Positions 6,845 through 8,699 of a DNA stretch of 8,699 bases are shown here, piece by piece; positions within the stretch are counted from its first letter, which is position 1; every line of letters starts with the position of its first letter. Below the pieces are notes generated by a model. That model saw only the letters and a program-made list of their open reading frames with translations, made no database searches and was not told where the DNA came from. The position numbers and the translations under genes are program-made. The DNA comes from Lachnospiraceae bacterium UBA1753 (GTDB lineage Bacteria > Bacillota > Clostridia > Lachnospirales > Lachnospiraceae), in assembly GCA_002317595.1 (NCBI GenBank), contig DCHL01000186.1:1-8699 (forward strand). Direction: 5' to 3'.

Positions 6845-6855
6845 AGCATTGCTAT
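6843..6855. promoter_or_regulatory. Operator-like hyphenated palindrome over the -10/+1 region
   Basis: ATAGC (6843-6847) and GCTAT (6851-6855) are perfect inverted arms around ATT. The site overlaps the last bases of the -10 box and the predicted transcription start. That is the usual place for an autorepressor such as a TetR-family dimer to block RNA polymerase. At 13 bp it is short for a TetR operator, so the assignment is tentative. Confidence 0.5.
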
Positions 6856-6882
6856 ATTTGTGTGGAAGATTGGGGGATATAT

Positions 6883-7530
6883 ATGGCAAGAAATGTTGAG
6901 CGCGATGCCAGGGAGGCAGAGCGCAGAAGGAACCAGCTCATTGAGGCTGGCTTCAGGTTGTTTTCCAGTAAGGGTATTGAAATCGTCAGCCTTCAGTCAG
7001 TGGCTGATGAAGCGCATGTCGGTATCGCGACAGTCTATAATTATTACAAGAACAAGGAAAATCTACTTGTTGCGATAAGTGCGTATATGTGGAGAAGTGT
7101 TTATGATGCAGCTTTTGAGAAGCTTGGTGAAGATACAAGAGACCGTATGAATGCATATCAGATGCTTGAGTATTATATTGATCACATAATCAGCATTTAC
7201 CATGAGCATCCTGAAATCCTTAAATTCAGTAGTGATTACAAGACCTATATCTGTCGTAAGGGGATTTCTGGAATTGGCGTTGAGAAACAGTTATCTGCAC
7301 TTGCTCCGCTCAATAATCTTTTTCATGAAAAATATGAGAAGGCAAAGACTGACGGAAGCATAAGGACAGACATTCCAGAAAATCAGCTCTTTACAACTGT
7401 TGCTATTACAATGCTCGGCATGTCTGAGCGTTACGCACAGGGCCTGGTATGGGCTATGGAAGACAGTAATGATTATTCCAGAGAACTTTCATATCTCAAG
7501 GAGATGCTCCTTATGTGGGTGAAGGGATAG
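6883..7530 (+). CDS. TetR/AcrR-family transcriptional regulator
   Basis: This 215-residue DNA-binding regulator has the normal TetR length. Residues about 12-62 are the N-terminal helix-turn-helix domain: RRRNQLIEAGFRLFSSKGIE, VSLQSVADEAHV as the turn, and GIATVYNYYKNKENLL with the recognition helix and the classic TVYxYYxNKENL signature. Residues about 65-215 form the variable helical ligand and dimer domain, so the inducer cannot be read from sequence. I prefer ATG 6883, with GGGGGA at 6872-6877 in front, over an in-frame GTG at 6862 that lacks a ribosome site. A strong promoter (6816-6844), an operator-like palindrome (6843-6855) and two upstream repeats suggest autoregulation. The HD-GYP gene follows in the same direction after 87 bases with no terminator seen, so the two are probably co-transcribed. 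A MATE efflux remnant lies upstream; such pumps are common TetR targets, but that link is only inference. Confidence 0.94.
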   Translation: MARNVERDAREAERRRNQLIEAGFRLFSSKGIEIVSLQSVADEAHVGIATVYNYYKNKENLLVAISAYMWRSVYDAAFEKLGEDTRDRMNAYQMLEYYIDHIISIYHEHPEILKFSSDYKTYICRKGISGIGVEKQLSALAPLNNLFHEKYEKAKTDGSIRTDIPENQLFTTVAITMLGMSERYAQGLVWAMEDSNDYSRELSYLKEMLLMWVKG

Positions 7531-7551
7531 ATATTCTGTGACCTTGACTTA

Positions 7552-7609
7552 GAAGTGCATTGATCTGAGAAGCGAAGTAATCTGTGTTTGGAAGTGCACA
7601 AACCTGGGA
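7552..7609 (+). repeat. Imperfect direct repeat pair in the tetR-HD-GYP gap
   Basis: GAAGTGCATTGATCTGAGA (7552-7570) and GAAGTGCACAAACCTGGGA (7591-7609) share 14 of 19 positions, including an exact GAAGTGCA, with a 39-bp period. The second copy includes the ribosome site GGGAG of the HD-GYP gene. It might be a small duplication or a regulator site that affects translation or transcription of the downstream gene; chance cannot be excluded. Confidence 0.45.
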
Positions 7610-7617
7610 GATGAGGC

Positions 7618-8699
7618 ATGAGAGATAGAAATTCAAAATCAGAACATGAAAAATGGGGGCAGGTAGTAGTATCTGCCCAGTTTGTTATTGCTCTGGTTGT
7701 ATTTCTGACGGAGGTTGTCAACAACCTTCTGCTCTATGTGACGCGGTCTCAGGGGTATGGACCTGATACGATTATCATGAAGCTTCTGCGCTATCTGGTG
7801 CTCACATCCTCTGTCAATTTTGTGATTTATATTATGAGCAGAATTGTGGAAAGCAGAGATGAGAATGAGAAGAGAAGGCGATTCCTGCTCTTATTTTTTA
7901 CCACCTTGATGTGTACCAATGTGGCGTTTTCACACTATCAGTTTGCGTCGGCTCTGGCGATTTTTGTTGTCCCCATTATTATCAGCATTATGTATGAGGA
8001 CTGGAAGCTGTCCGTCTTTACACTGGCAGTGTCTTTGGGCGGTGAGACTGTCGCGGTTGTGGCAAGGGCTACGGACAGCGGGTACAACAAGGACATTGGT
8101 CCAGAGGCTGCTATAGCCTACTCGCTTGTGATTTCAGTATTTATTTTCGCAAAGCTCATATATGGCGCACTGGAGAACCGACGCAATGAGGTTCGGCAGG
8201 CTGTCATTGAGGCTGAGAAGGCCAACCTGGCGAATGAGAAGATGGTATTTTCCTTCAGGATGCTGGAGACGCTGGCTGGAACGATTGACGCTAAGGATAG
8301 GTATACAAATGGCCATTCCATGAGGGTTGCAATTTATGCGACGAAGTTGGCGGATGCTCTGGGATGGGATGCTGACAGGATTGCCCAGCTCAGATATGAG
8401 GCGATACTTCATGATATCGGCAAGATTGGAGTGCCGGATATCATTCTGAACAAGCCGGCTAAACTGTCTCAGATGGAATTTGACCTGGTCAAGTCACACA
8501 CGGTTGTGGGCTCCAATATCCTGAAAAATATGGTGGCCGTTCCTGGGGCGGCGGAAGTGGCAAGAAGCCACCACGAGCGCTATGATGGAACGGGGTATCC
8601 TTCGGGACTTAAGGGAAATGAGATCTCTGAGAATGCGCGCATCGTCTGCATTGCGGATGCCTATGATGCAATGAGTTCAGACAGGATATATAGAAAGGC
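7618..8699 (+). CDS. Membrane-bound HD-GYP domain protein, probable c-di-GMP phosphodiesterase (3' cut by window)
   Basis: The product probably hydrolyses cyclic di-GMP, lowering this second messenger in response to a signal sensed at the membrane. The first 360 residues are visible. Residues about 15-180 carry around five or six hydrophobic stretches, with starts near 15, 56, 88, 107, 130 and 162, forming an integral membrane sensor region I cannot assign to a named family. Residues 183-220 form a charged helical linker. The catalytic domain follows: H233 in NGHSMRVA, the H265-D266 pair in LHDIGKIG, H318-H319-E320 in SHHERYDGTGYP (the GYP signature complete), and the metal-site region IADAYDAM near 347-354. 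All expected metal ligands in the visible part are present. ATG 7618 has GGGAG at 7606-7610, seven bases upstream. The gene lies 87 bases after tetR in the same direction, likely one operon. The end of the domain is outside the window. Confidence 0.93.
   Translation, partial: MRDRNSKSEHEKWGQVVVSAQFVIALVVFLTEVVNNLLLYVTRSQGYGPDTIIMKLLRYLVLTSSVNFVIYIMSRIVESRDENEKRRRFLLLFFTTLMCTNVAFSHYQFASALAIFVVPIIISIMYEDWKLSVFTLAVSLGGETVAVVARATDSGYNKDIGPEAAIAYSLVISVFIFAKLIYGALENRRNEVRQAVIEAEKANLANEKMVFSFRMLETLAGTIDAKDRYTNGHSMRVAIYATKLADALGWDADRIAQLRYEAILHDIGKIGVPDIILNKPAKLSQMEFDLVKSHTVVGSNILKNMVAVPGAAEVARSHHERYDGTGYPSGLKGNEISENARIVCIADAYDAMSSDRIYRK

Noticed and set aside
6862..6882. GTG at 6862 as start of the TetR gene
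   Set aside because: No ribosome site precedes it, and the GGGGGA needed for ATG 6883 would lie inside the extra codons.
7919..8412. Additional small frames on both strands inside the HD-GYP gene
   Set aside because: They overlap a long frame with complete HD-GYP signature residues and have no independent start signals or family features.

Overview
The window looks like chromosome from a low-to-moderate GC Firmicute, most likely a Lachnospiraceae-type Clostridium (Butyrivibrio, Roseburia or a relative). The clues are strong GGAGG-type ribosome sites, TTGACA-N17-TATAAT-like promoters, a very large secreted protein of the kind common in that family (KRITAF-type signal peptide, LRR region, Listeria-Bacteroides repeats, C-terminal DY-V-Y-NN repeats), and an IS1634-like transposase. 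The genus is an inference from style, not from a marker gene.

Layout. Positions 1-1045 (minus strand) hold the first 348 residues of an IS1634-type DDE transposase whose C-terminus lies beyond the left edge. Positions 1046-1317 hold its start signals, a hairpin flanked by A and T tracts that could insulate the transposase from outside transcription, and the plus-strand promoter of the next gene. Positions 1318-6147 are one 1609-residue mosaic secreted protein, closed by a clean intrinsic terminator at 6155-6184.

Positions 6201-6688 are a deletion scar. The first ~91 codons of a MATE-family efflux protein run directly into the last ~72 codons of a D-2-hydroxyacid dehydrogenase, in a different frame. 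Positions 6689-6882 are a regulatory region with two 19-bp repeats, a near-consensus promoter and a hyphenated palindrome over its -10/start region. This drives a TetR-family regulator (6883-7530), followed 87 bases later by a membrane-anchored HD-GYP protein, probably a cyclic-di-GMP phosphodiesterase, that runs off the right edge (7618-8699).

How the parts relate. The surface protein appears to be a single-gene unit with its own promoter and terminator. The TetR and HD-GYP genes look like a small operon that may be self-repressed through the operator-like palindrome. The MATE and dehydrogenase pieces are relics; the deletion may have removed the TetR protein's original target, but that is speculation. 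I see no RNA gene and no CRISPR array, and no clear evidence of a wholly new system. The least explained material is the central part of the large protein (about residues 420-910), the paired repeats upstream of tetR, and the unassigned membrane sensor region of the HD-GYP protein.
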